A stretch of 30,953 nucleotides of DNA from JAWLGJ01 sp041685145 (GTDB lineage: Bacteria > Pseudomonadota > Alphaproteobacteria > Rhodospirillales > Magnetospirillaceae), in contig JAWLGJ010000031.1 of the NCBI GenBank assembly GCA_041685145.1, positions 1 through 30,953 on the forward strand, read 5' to 3'. Positions 19,900-27,999 of this stretch are shown here, in pieces (the stretch's first letter is position 1; every line of letters begins with the position of its first letter). A program made the translations under genes and the position numbers. The notes beneath the pieces are model-generated. The model searched no databases, was not told where the DNA came from, and saw only the letters and a program-made list of their open reading frames with translations.

Positions 19900-20331
19900 T
19901 CAGCCGCCTTCCGCCAGCTCGGCCGCCACCGCCGCGACCGCCGCCGCCACCGGCGCCGTCAACACCTCGCCCGCCGACCAGTCGCCGGCCTCGATGCCGA
20001 TGATGGTCATGCGGGCGGGCAGCGAGCCCATCTCCCGCGACAACTCCACCGCCTGCGCCAGACCGAAGGCATGGCTGGAATGGCAGAACAGCGCCGCCGG
20101 CAGCGGCCCGGCCGCGGCGTCGAGGCGGTGGACGGTGCCGGCGGCGGCGCCGGAGGACACCGCGTCCACCACCACCACGTCGTCATGCCCCTGCCACAGC
20201 CCCATCAACTCCAGCCCCTCGCCGTGATGGGCGACCACCTCCAGCCCCGCCACGCCGTCCAGGCGCCGTACCACCGCGATGCCGGCGCCGTCGTCGCGGC
20301 GGTAGGGATTGCCGATGCCGATGATGAACAT
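19900..20331 (-). CDS. [NiFe] hydrogenase maturation protease (143 aa)
   Basis: The start MFIIGIGNPYRRDDGAGIAV is the hallmark of the HyaD/HybD/HycI peptidase family. The expected nickel-sensing residues are present: the acidic pair in RRDDG, the Asp of VVVVDAVSSG around residue 57, and the His in CHSSHAFGL around residue 88. The enzyme clips the C-terminal extension from the large subunit after nickel insertion. Its likely target is the product of 20474-21769 next door, which still carries nine residues after its last metal-site His. It is separated from that gene by a palindromic repeat of about 130 bases. Confidence 0.93.
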   Translation of the reverse strand: MFIIGIGNPYRRDDGAGIAVVRRLDGVAGLEVVAHHGEGLELMGLWQGHDDVVVVDAVSSGAAAGTVHRLDAAAGPLPAALFCHSSHAFGLAQAVELSREMGSLPARMTIIGIEAGDWSAGEVLTAPVAAAVAAVAAELAEGG

Positions 20332-20340
20332 GGGGCCTAG

Positions 20341-20468
20341 TTAATCACGGAGACGCGAAGGCGTGGGGAGAAGAAGATAGGAGCATGGGCTCGGGAACGG
20401 CTCAAGCAACTGTGGTACGAATCGAGAGAGCAACGCGCCCCACGATTCTCTGTGTCTCTGTGGTTCAA
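20341..20468. repeat. Dispersed MITE-like element with imperfect terminal inverted repeats
   Basis: The left end reads TTAATCACGGAGACGCGAAG. The right end, read on the minus strand, is TTGAACCACAGAGACACAGA. With one gap about three quarters of the positions agree. Such 'CCACAGAGACACAGAG' ends are familiar from dispersed repeats in many bacterial genomes, where translated junk reads like NHRDTE. It holds no gene and splits the maturation protease from the hydrogenase large-subunit gene. Confidence 0.65.
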
Positions 20469-20473
20469 AACCG

Positions 20474-21769
20474 TTACTCCCGCTCCACCTCCAGCTTGAG
20501 GAAGTGCGTCGCGCAGGAGATGCAAGGGTCGTAGTTGCGGATGGCCTGTTCGCAGCGCCATTTCAGATCCTCGTCGGGCAGGTGCAGGTTGCGCTCCACC
20601 ACCTGCCAGAGGTCGGATTCGATGATCTTCTGGTTCTGCGCCGTCGGCGGAATGATGCGGGCGCTCTTGATGGCGCCGTCCTCGGCCAGTTCGTAGCGGT
20701 GATAGCAGATGCCGCGCGGCGCCTCGGTGCAGCCATAGCCGACGGCGGCGCGCGGTTCGGGCTCGATGAAGGGGCGGTCGGGCATCTCGTAGTTCTCGGC
20801 CAGGCGCAGGGCGTCCTCGCAGGCCTGAAGAATCTCGACCGAACGCACGATGATGCTGTGGAAAGGGTTGGTGATCACCGGCCCCAGCCCGGCCTCGGCC
20901 GCCGCCTGGCGGGCGGTGGCGCCCAGCCTGTCGTGGTTGAGGGAATAGCGCGCCATCGGGCCGACGTGGTGGGCCCCCCGGGCCTTCATGAAGCCATGCA
21001 GCGCGTTGGAGCGGGCGACGTGCTCCTCGTCGACATGGTCCTCGAAGTCGCGCACCGGGAAGTCGTCGCCGCGATTGGTGATCAGGCGGCCCTCGTGGAT
21101 GGGGTATTCGTCCTCGTGGCGCAGGGCCATGAAGGTGTAGTCCTGCTCGACCTCGGGAAACTCGAAGGCGGAAACCACCCGCACCGTCTCCAGCGACGTC
21201 TCCACCGCCCATTTCAGCGGCTCGACCAGCGCCCCGATCTCCTGTTTCGTCGGCGCGCGGTAGAAGCCGCCCACCCGCAAATTGATGGGGTGGATGGCGC
21301 GCCCGCCGCCGACGGCGGCGAGGATCTCGTTGCCGATCTGCTTCAGGCGCAGCGCCTTCTCGACCAGCGGCCGGTTGACCTTGGCGAGTTCTATGGCGTC
21401 GGCGAGGCCCAGGAAGTCCGGCGCGTGCAGCATGTAGACGTGCAGGCCGTGGCTTTCGATCCATTCGCCGCAATAGATCAGCCGGCGCAAATCCCGGATG
21501 GGCCTGGGCACCTGGATGTCGAGCGCGTCCTCCATCGCGTTGATGGCGCCCATCTGATAGGCGATGGGGCAGATGCCGCAGATGCGCGCGGTGATGTCCG
21601 GGGCCTCGGAATAGTCCCGCCCCACCAGGAAGGCCTCGAAAAAGCGCGGCGGCTCGAAGATGCCGAACTCAAGCTGCTGAATGACGCCGTCCTTCAGGCG
21701 CAGGCGCAGCGAGCCCTCGCCCTCGACGCGGGCCAGGGCGTCGACCTTGATGGTGCGTGTCCTAGCCAT
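20474..21769 (-). CDS. hydA: Group 3b-type [NiFe] hydrogenase, alpha (large, NiFe) subunit (431 aa)
   Basis: Two cysteine pairs that bind the NiFe centre are present: Cys64 and Cys67 in RICGICPIAYQMGA, and Cys416 and Cys419 in DPCISCATH close to the C-terminus. Nine residues (FLKLEVERE) follow His422 and would be removed by the maturation protease. The N-terminus KVDALARVEGEGSL is typical of large subunits. With the beta, gamma and delta genes upstream, this fits the bidirectional cytoplasmic NAD(P)-linked group 3b (sulfhydrogenase) enzymes, which oxidise or evolve H2 and may reduce sulfur. The start lies inside the delta gene (8-base overlap), indicating coupling. Subgroup assignment rests on operon content and motif resemblance. 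Confidence 0.93.
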   Translation of the reverse strand: MARTRTIKVDALARVEGEGSLRLRLKDGVIQQLEFGIFEPPRFFEAFLVGRDYSEAPDITARICGICPIAYQMGAINAMEDALDIQVPRPIRDLRRLIYCGEWIESHGLHVYMLHAPDFLGLADAIELAKVNRPLVEKALRLKQIGNEILAAVGGGRAIHPINLRVGGFYRAPTKQEIGALVEPLKWAVETSLETVRVVSAFEFPEVEQDYTFMALRHEDEYPIHEGRLITNRGDDFPVRDFEDHVDEEHVARSNALHGFMKARGAHHVGPMARYSLNHDRLGATARQAAAEAGLGPVITNPFHSIIVRSVEILQACEDALRLAENYEMPDRPFIEPEPRAAVGYGCTEAPRGICYHRYELAEDGAIKSARIIPPTAQNQKIIESDLWQVVERNLHLPDEDLKWRCEQAIRNYDPCISCATHFLKLEVERE

Positions 21770-22541
21770 GACGCTCGCTCTCCTCCCGGAAGGCCGGGGC
21801 GTTGGCGTTGTAGGTGCTGAAGCGGCGGCGCACGTCGCGGCCGTCCATCCGCAACTGCTCGCGCCACCACGCCGCCAGCGAGCCGGTGTTGGGCGTCTCC
21901 TTCTGGCCGAAGCAGCCATAGCAGCCCCGGTCGTAGGACGGGCACAGATTGCCGCAGCCAGCCTGGGTGACCGGACCCATGCAGGCGGTGCCCTGCGCCA
22001 CCATCACGCACACGGTGCCGCGCGCCTTGCACTCCATGCATTCGGAATGGGTGGGCACCACCGGCCTGCGCCCGGCGACATAGGCGCTCAGCACCTCCAG
22101 AAGCTGGTTCTTGTTGGGCGGGCAGCCGCGCAGTTCGAAATCGACGTGGATGTGGTCGGCGAAGGCGGTCGAGGTGGCCAGGGTGTCGATGTATTCGGGG
22201 TGGGCGTAGACCAGGTCGATGAAGCCCTTGACGTCCCGGAAGTTGCGCAGCGCCTGAATGCCGCCGGTGGTGGCGCAGGCGCCCACGGACAGGACAAGGT
22301 TCGAGCGCCGGCGCACGTCGCGGATTTTCCTGGCCTCCTCGGGGGTCGTGACCGATCCCTCGACCAGCGCGATGTCGTAGCGGCCCTTGTCCTCCCGCCG
22401 CGTCGCCTCCAGGAAATAGGCGATCTCGATTTCGTCGGCGATGGCCAGCAGTTCCGTCTCGCAGTCCAGCAGGGTGAGCTGGCAGCCGTCGCAGGACGAG
22501 AACTTCCACACCCCCAGCCGCGGTTTCTTGCGCGCCGCCAT
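21762..22541 (-). CDS. hydD: Group 3b-type [NiFe] hydrogenase, delta (small, Fe-S) subunit (259 aa)
   Basis: The N-terminal CDGCQLTLLDCE (Cys17, Cys20), a GACATTGGIQ motif around residue 88, and RGCPPNKNQLLE hold the proximal 4Fe-4S cluster. A cysteine-rich C-terminal part (CMECKARGTVC, then CMGP, CGNLCPSYDRGCYGC) would bind further clusters. There is no twin-arginine signal, unlike membrane-bound uptake hydrogenases, so it works in the cytoplasm. It carries electrons between the NiFe site of the alpha subunit and the flavin branch. It starts two bases after the gamma gene stops and overlaps the alpha gene by eight bases. Confidence 0.93.
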   Translation of the reverse strand: MAARKKPRLGVWKFSSCDGCQLTLLDCETELLAIADEIEIAYFLEATRREDKGRYDIALVEGSVTTPEEARKIRDVRRRSNLVLSVGACATTGGIQALRNFRDVKGFIDLVYAHPEYIDTLATSTAFADHIHVDFELRGCPPNKNQLLEVLSAYVAGRRPVVPTHSECMECKARGTVCVMVAQGTACMGPVTQAGCGNLCPSYDRGCYGCFGQKETPNTGSLAAWWREQLRMDGRDVRRRFSTYNANAPAFREESERHG

Positions 22542-22543
22542 GC

Positions 22544-23398
22544 CTACAGCTCCCTGATGTTGAAGATCGCGGCGATGTCGGCGTAGCGGAACACCGGCCC
22601 GTCCTTGCAGATGAAGGCCGGGCCCCACTGGCAATGGCCGCAGAAGCCGACGGCGCATTTCATGTTGCGCTCCATCGAGACATGCACGGCATCGCCCGCC
22701 ACGCCCCGCTTCTCCAGCTCGGCGACGGCATAGCGCATCATGATCTCGGGCCCGCAGACGAAGGCGGTGGTGTGCAGCGGGTCGAAGCGGGCGCGGTCCA
22801 CCAGCTTGGTCACCACGCCGACATTGCCCGCCCAGGACGGATCGGCGCGGTCGACCGTCACCGCCACCTCCATATCGAAGCGCCCCCGCCAGCGTTCCAG
22901 TTCGCGCCGATACAGAATGTCGCCCGGCGTGCGGGCCCCATAGAGGACGAACACGCGGCCGTAGCGCCCGCGGTTGCGCAGCGCGTGATAGATGGCCGGG
23001 CGCAGCGGCGCCAGTCCCAGGCCGCCGGCGACGAACACCAGGTCGTCGCCCTCGGCCTCGGCCACCGGCCAGGCGGAGCCGAAGGGGCCGCGCACGCCGA
23101 TGGTGTCGCCCGGCTTCAGCCCCCGCATCCGCTCGGTGACGGCGCCGACGGCGCGGACGGTGTGGATCAGGGTGTCGGGCCGGGCGGGATCGCCGCTGAT
23201 GCTGATGGGCACCTCGCCGACGCCGAAGACATAGAGCATGTTGAACTGGCCGGGCCGGAACGGAAAACCGCCCTCCTCCGGCGGCTCAAGCTCGACGGTG
23301 AAGGTGTCGGCCAGTTCGCGCCGGCCGGCGTGGATGCGCAGGGGCACCGGCAGCATGGGATTGGCGGCGGGAACGGCGACGGGCCGTGCCAGGGTCAT
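22544..23398 (-). CDS. hydG: Group 3b-type hydrogenase, gamma (FAD/NAD(P)-binding) subunit (284 aa)
   Basis: A ferredoxin-NADP reductase-like protein. The FAD-binding barrel includes PFRPGQFNMLYVFGVGEVPIS and GPFGSAWP. The NAD(P)-binding part begins LVFVAGGLGLAPLRPAI and ends FVCGPEIMMRY. A C-terminal 2Fe-2S motif (MKCAVGFCGHCQWGPAFIC, four cysteines) matches dihydroorotate dehydrogenase electron-transfer and HydG proteins. It passes electrons between the Fe-S chain and NAD(P). Its ATG shares one base with the stop of the cyclic-nucleotide-fold gene (TGATG), so translation is coupled. The name hydG follows the sulfhydrogenase convention and is not the radical-SAM maturase of the same name. 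Confidence 0.92.
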   Translation of the reverse strand: MTLARPVAVPAANPMLPVPLRIHAGRRELADTFTVELEPPEEGGFPFRPGQFNMLYVFGVGEVPISISGDPARPDTLIHTVRAVGAVTERMRGLKPGDTIGVRGPFGSAWPVAEAEGDDLVFVAGGLGLAPLRPAIYHALRNRGRYGRVFVLYGARTPGDILYRRELERWRGRFDMEVAVTVDRADPSWAGNVGVVTKLVDRARFDPLHTTAFVCGPEIMMRYAVAELEKRGVAGDAVHVSMERNMKCAVGFCGHCQWGPAFICKDGPVFRYADIAAIFNIREL

Positions 23399-23880
23399 CA
23401 CGCCTTCCCCTTGCCGTCGGGGCCGTAGAGGTCGAGCATCTGCAGCCGCGCCGCCGCCAGGCGGTCGCCCATCACCGGCACGAAGCGGCGCAGCAGTTCG
23501 TAGCCGAGGCGATGGTCCGCCTCCATCTTGCCGCGCAGGCACTTGCCGTCGAAGCTGACGGCGCGGGTGAGCGCGGTGGCGCGGGCGTCGAAGCTCCAGC
23601 GATAGGGCGCCACCAGCCACGACCAGCCCAGGATCTGGCCGTCGTCCACCGTCTCCACCACCAGCGGCGGGCGGCCGGGGGCGTTCAGCTCGATGGCGAC
23701 GCAGCCCGAGCGGATGAGATAGAACTTGTCCGCCGCGCCCCCCTCGCGAAACAGGAATCCGCCGGCCTCGAAGCGCTCGTTGGCGGCGCAGCCCACCAGC
23801 AGCGCCCGCAGGGGCGCGTCGATCCCCTGGAAGAAGGGATGTTCCTCGATCGTGCGCTCAAGCGTGTCGACCCGAACCAT
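23398..23880 (-). CDS. Stand-alone cyclic-nucleotide-binding-fold protein in hydrogenase operon (160 aa)
   Basis: The Crp-type beta-roll is clear: HPFFQGIDAPLRALL, then FEAGGFLFREGGAADKFYLI, then a GQILGWSWLVAPYRWSFDA segment where the phosphate-binding cassette should lie. In that cassette the usual G-E-L/I glutamate is replaced by Trp (GWS), and the Arg of the R-S/T-A motif is not in place, so canonical cAMP binding is doubtful. There is no DNA-binding helix-turn-helix after the final helix; the protein ends at MLDLYGPDGKGKA. It overlaps the beta-subunit gene by 23 bases and touches the gamma gene, so it is fully embedded in the operon. A regulatory or structural hydrogenase role is inferred. 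Confidence 0.85.
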   Translation of the reverse strand: MVRVDTLERTIEEHPFFQGIDAPLRALLVGCAANERFEAGGFLFREGGAADKFYLIRSGCVAIELNAPGRPPLVVETVDDGQILGWSWLVAPYRWSFDARATALTRAVSFDGKCLRGKMEADHRLGYELLRRFVPVMGDRLAAARLQMLDLYGPDGKGKA

Positions 23881-25012
23881 GCCCCGTTCCTCCCGTCTCG
23901 GAGTCGCGGACCGCCGCGACCTCCTCGGTGATGTCGATGCCCACCGGGCACCAGGTGATGCAGCGGCCGCAGCCGACGCAGCCCGAGACCCCGAACTGGT
24001 CGTGCCAGGTGGACAGCTTGTGGGTGATCCACTGCCGATAGCGCGCCGCGCCGCTGGTGCGCACGCTGCCGCCGTGGATGTAGCTGAAGTCGATGCTGTA
24101 GCAGGAATCCCAGCGGCGGGTGCGTTCGGTGCGGTTGCCGCCGATGTCGGTGGAATCCTCGGTGGTGGTGCAGAAGCAGGTGGGGCAGACCTGGGTGCAG
24201 TTGCCGCAGTTGAGGCAGCGCAGGGCGGTTTCCGCCCAGCGCGGGTGCTCCGGGTGCTCCTGCAGGCGGCGCGCCGTTTCGGTGTCCATGCGCCGGGACT
24301 GGCTGTCGGCGACCGCCTGGGTCTGGCGGGCGGCGGCGGCCTCGTCGGCGGGCGTCGCCGCCCGCGTCGGCACCCGCGCCAGCACCGCGGCGCCCAGTTC
24401 CGAGCCGACCTCGACCAGGAAGCGGTGGCCGCCGTCGTCGACGAGCTCGGTAAGGGCGAGGTCGAAGCCGCCGGCGAGGCCGGGGCCGGTGCCCATCGAG
24501 GCGCAGAAGCAGGTGGCGCAGGCGCGCGCGCAGGTGACGCCGACGATCAGCGCGGCTTGCCGCCGTGCCACATAGCCGGGATCGGTGAAGGTTTCGTCGA
24601 AGGTGCGGTCCTGCACCCGGACCGCCGCCAGTTCGCAGGCGCGCACGCCCAAGAAGGCGGCCGGTTCGGGGGCGGCGCTGCCGTCGTCGGTGACGCGAAA
24701 GCCGCCGCCGTCGCGTTCGGCCGCGAACAGGCGCTGCAGCGGCGGCCAAAGCTGGCGCTTCCAGCCCTGCGGCGCCAGCGTGTAGCCGAACAGCCGCCCG
24801 TCGCCGGCTTCGACGAGGCGATAACGCCCCGGCCCCTGCTCGTCCGCCAGGCCGACCGGCATGTCGGCACTGCCGGCGATCGCGTCGTAGGCGACCGCCG
24901 CCTGGCGGACCGTGGGGCCGATCACCCGCCGGCCGTCGGCGGCCAACGCCGCGACCAGGGCGTCGAAATCCGCACGCGCCAGTATCGCCGTGTCGCCCGG
25001 CGCCATTGCCAT
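23858..25012 (-). CDS. hydB: Group 3b-type hydrogenase, beta (4Fe-4S) subunit (384 aa)
   Basis: Two 4Fe-4S ferredoxin motifs lie in the C-terminal third: CLNCGNCTQVCPTCFCTT and CVGCGRCITWCPVG. The central part has the cysteine-rich segment GVTCARACATCFCASMG seen in sulfhydrogenase beta subunits, as well as LGVRACELAAVRVQD. It wires electrons between the delta and gamma subunits and is the proposed sulfur-reductase partner in the family. ATG 25012 has GGGGAAG upstream and is preferred over longer alternatives. It is the first gene of the operon; the 110 bases upstream show no strong promoter. Confidence 0.9.
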   Translation of the reverse strand: MAMAPGDTAILARADFDALVAALAADGRRVIGPTVRQAAVAYDAIAGSADMPVGLADEQGPGRYRLVEAGDGRLFGYTLAPQGWKRQLWPPLQRLFAAERDGGGFRVTDDGSAAPEPAAFLGVRACELAAVRVQDRTFDETFTDPGYVARRQAALIVGVTCARACATCFCASMGTGPGLAGGFDLALTELVDDGGHRFLVEVGSELGAAVLARVPTRAATPADEAAAARQTQAVADSQSRRMDTETARRLQEHPEHPRWAETALRCLNCGNCTQVCPTCFCTTTEDSTDIGGNRTERTRRWDSCYSIDFSYIHGGSVRTSGAARYRQWITHKLSTWHDQFGVSGCVGCGRCITWCPVGIDITEEVAAVRDSETGGTGHGSGRHA

Positions 25013-25122
25013 GTCGTCTTCCCCCGACTGTTCGCGACGATCATGCCACCGCCGCGGGGCCAGGGCCAAACCCTAACGAATGACCAATACGGATGGTGGG
25101 TGCGGCGGGCGCGATGGGAGTT

Positions 25123-26163
25123 TCAGCCGCCGAAGACGGTCGTCCACATGGCGGCGAAGGCGGCGGCGGGATCCTCCGGGCTGCGCTCGAAGGGGCGCGG
25201 GGGAGTGAAACCCTCGCCTTCCACCATCGCCTCGACGCCCCACAGGCCCAAGACGGTTCCGCCCGGCAGGCCATAGCGGATGTCGTAACCGACGACGCGG
25301 GCGGCGCCGTCCGCATCCGCCTCCAGGCGCCAGAGCACATTGCCGGAGGCGAACCAGGAAAGGATGCGGGCCTCCGGCGTCGCCGCCACCCGCGCCACCA
25401 CCGCCTCGAGGTCCGAGCGCACGACGTGCCACTCCCCCGCCCCGCGCCCCGGGTCGAGGGCGGAGCGGAAGCCGATCAGCACCCGGCCGTCGTCGGCATG
25501 GGCGACCACCCGGCGCCAATAGGGCTGCAACAGAGTGGGAAAGGCATCCAGCCGCCGCACCCCCACCCCATCTTGCGCCAGTTCCAGACGCGCCGCCGCG
25601 GCGGTGCGCTCGGCCAGGGCCCAGCCGGTCAGGCTGTAGACCCAGATCAGCAGCAGCGCCGCCGCCGCCGTCCGCGCCGCCAGCAGCGCCCGGCGGCGGG
25701 CAAAGGCGCCCACGGCCAGCGCCGCTAACAGCACGCCGGAATACAGCGGATCGATGATCGGCATGGCCGGGATGGCAAAGCGGTGGCGGCTGAACGGCGC
25801 CAGAAGCTGGGTGCCGTAGTGGGTGAACAGGTCGATCAACGGGTGCGTCAGCAGCACCACCAGGAACAGCCACATCCAGTCGGGTCGTCGTTCGGGCGCG
25901 CCCAGGGGCGCGCCCCGGTGACGGTGCCACGCCCACACCGCCCAGCCCAGCAGCGGCCCGACCACCGGCCCGAAGAACACCGAATGGGTGACGCCGCGAT
26001 GATGCACCCACTCCGAGAGGGTGCCGGCAAGGCCGGCGACGGAATCGAGGTCGGGCAGCACCCCGGCCGCCGCCCCCCAGGCGAGGGCGCCACGGCCCAG
26101 CCGGCGCCTGAAGCCCGCCTGCGCCACCACCGCCCCGAACACCGCCTGCGTTACCGTGTCCAC
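25123..26163 (-). CDS. DUF457/YdjM-type membrane-bound metal-dependent hydrolase (346 aa)
   Basis: The start VDTVTQAVFGAVVAQAGF, followed by GVLPDLDSVAG, HHRGVTHSVFFGP and LLTHPLIDLFTHYGTQLLAPF, gives the His/Asp pattern of DUF457 proteins. Several hydrophobic helices occupy the first 190 residues; the second half is soluble and lacks motifs I recognise. The family is named for metal-dependent hydrolase activity, but substrates are mostly unknown. GTG 26163 is preceded by AAGGGG; a second in-frame GTG (26169) is possible. It lies 110 bases upstream of the hydrogenase operon on the same strand, so readthrough is possible, but no functional link is evident. Confidence 0.85.
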   Translation of the reverse strand: MDTVTQAVFGAVVAQAGFRRRLGRGALAWGAAAGVLPDLDSVAGLAGTLSEWVHHRGVTHSVFFGPVVGPLLGWAVWAWHRHRGAPLGAPERRPDWMWLFLVVLLTHPLIDLFTHYGTQLLAPFSRHRFAIPAMPIIDPLYSGVLLAALAVGAFARRRALLAARTAAAALLLIWVYSLTGWALAERTAAAARLELAQDGVGVRRLDAFPTLLQPYWRRVVAHADDGRVLIGFRSALDPGRGAGEWHVVRSDLEAVVARVAATPEARILSWFASGNVLWRLEADADGAARVVGYDIRYGLPGGTVLGLWGVEAMVEGEGFTPPRPFERSPEDPAAAFAAMWTTVFGG

Positions 26164-26181
26164 GCCCACCCCTTCGCCCAG

Positions 26182-26206
26182 CCGAGGCCACACAGAATAG
26201 CCTCGG
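26182..26206. promoter_or_regulatory. Inverted repeat in the divergent region, possible operator
   Basis: CCGAGGC (26182-26188) and GCCTCGG (26200-26206) flank an 11-base spacer. On the minus strand the spacer includes TATTCT (26199-26194), a reasonable -10 box for the DUF457 gene, though its -35 (TTGTGC, 19-base spacing) is weak. It could be an operator or a chance palindrome. Confidence 0.3.
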
Positions 26207-26324
26207 GCACCCCCGGCCGCACAAGCCCCCACCACCGACCGCACATGACGCCTATCCCGCCGTGACCGGAACAGCGCCGCCCGTCGCCGTGTTGGTCGGG
26301 GCGGAACAGCAGGGAGACCTCGCG

Positions 26325-27035
<711 letters not shown>

Positions 27036-27107
27036 CCATTCGCCCGACAACAACCCTCTTCGGCAAATGGATGCGCCGCCGCCGGCGGCCTTTGCGCAAA
27101 GATGACG

Positions 27108-27150
27108 GGCAATCGCGCCAACCGATTGGTGGCGCGATTGCCTTTTTCTT
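27108..27150 (+). terminator. Rho-independent terminator
   Basis: A perfect 13-bp stem, GGCAATCGCGCCA (27108-27120) with TGGCGCGATTGCC (27130-27142), closes a 9-base loop and is followed by TTTTTCTT. It lies 72 bases after the stop of the Met-rich protein gene and should end that transcript before the next promoter. Confidence 0.92.
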
Positions 27151-27189
27151 GCGCAACCGACAGTGAAGACGGGGCGCCCGGGGATTTGA

Positions 27190-27218
27190 TTGGCAAGCCA
27201 AGGCGGGAACTATATACT
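27190..27218 (+). promoter_or_regulatory. Sigma-70-type promoter for the lipoprotein gene
   Basis: TTGGCA (27190-27195) and TATACT (27213-27218) are separated by exactly 17 bases. This is one of the best promoter matches in the window. Transcription would start near 27225 and leave a 5' leader of about 80 bases before the ATG at 27305. Confidence 0.7.
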
Positions 27219-27304
27219 GGCGTCAATAATGCAGGGACGTCTGTGGGGCTTGCGCCCGCGGCCGCCTTGACACCGACTGTTCGCGCCGCAGTGGAATTTC
27301 GCCA

Positions 27305-27991
27305 ATGAAGTCGTTCGGCCGCCTTTCCCTCGCGCTTGCCGCCGCCGTCACGCTGACCGCCGCCGCCGGTTGCTCGCAGGTGCCGGTGGCGGGCACCTAT
27401 CCGGTGTCCTATCAGCACAAGATGCAGTCGGTGCGCCACTGGCAGACCCTCGCCCAGGACGTCACGGCCCGCGTGCGGGAGCAGGTGGCCGTCGACCCCA
27501 TCCTGGCGGCGAAGCCCCTCTATATCCGCCCGCAGGCGCGCGACACCTCGTTCAATGACGGCTTCCACGACCTGCTGCTGACCGAGATGCTGAACGCCGG
27601 CCTGCCGGTCGCGACGACGCCGGAGGGCGCGCACCAACTGCACTACGACACCGAATTGCTGCGGCACGCCGCCGCGCCGGTCAACCGGCCGACGCCCGGC
27701 GCCATTACCGGGCTGGCGGCGGCGCTGCTGGCGCCGTCGCTGGTGGCCGAGGACACCTTCACCACCACCCAGGCGGGGCTGACCGGACTGGGGCTGGCGG
27801 GGGCGGCCGATCTCGGCATCGGCGGCCTCAGCCGCGAAACCGACACCGAAATGGTGTTCACGGTGGCCATCTGGGACGACGGCATCCTGCGCTTCCGGGA
27901 ACAGGAGATTTTCTACGTCCCCGGCCGCGACCGCACCCTTTACGCCGGCAAGCCCCCCGTCGAGGAGCAGCCGCTGGAGATCGTGTTCTAG
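27305..27991 (+). CDS. Putative outer-membrane or periplasmic lipoprotein (228 aa)
   Basis: The N-terminal signal MKSFGRLSLALAAAVTLTA ends in a lipobox, TAAAGC, with Cys23 as the lipidated residue, followed by Ser at +2. The mature part has a predicted alpha/beta segment: KPLYIRPQ, then SFNDGFHDLLLTEMLNAGLPV and HQLHYDTELLRH. This resembles the general plan of FlgO/CsgG-like lipoproteins, but I cannot assign a family. A hydrophobic Gly/Ala stretch (GAITGLAAALLAPSLVA and LTGLGLAGAADLGIGG) lies in the middle. It is driven by the promoter at 27190-27218. It ends eight bases before the prepilin peptidase gene, so the two likely form an operon. Confidence 0.8.
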   Translation: MKSFGRLSLALAAAVTLTAAAGCSQVPVAGTYPVSYQHKMQSVRHWQTLAQDVTARVREQVAVDPILAAKPLYIRPQARDTSFNDGFHDLLLTEMLNAGLPVATTPEGAHQLHYDTELLRHAAAPVNRPTPGAITGLAAALLAPSLVAEDTFTTTQAGLTGLGLAGAADLGIGGLSRETDTEMVFTVAIWDDGILRFREQEIFYVPGRDRTLYAGKPPVEEQPLEIVF

Positions 27992-27999
27992 CCGGGCGC

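Noticed and set aside
20337..21473. 378-codon minus-strand ORF ending in an LNHRDTENRG... tail
   Set aside because: It is an alternative frame of hydA running into the dispersed repeat; the tail is the well-known spurious translation of such repeats.
25013..25122. Promoter for the hydrogenase operon, including a sigma-54 -24/-12 site
   Set aside because: TGGCAT occurs on the minus strand, but no TTGC-like -12 element is at the required spacing, and the best -35/-10 pair is weak; no call is made.
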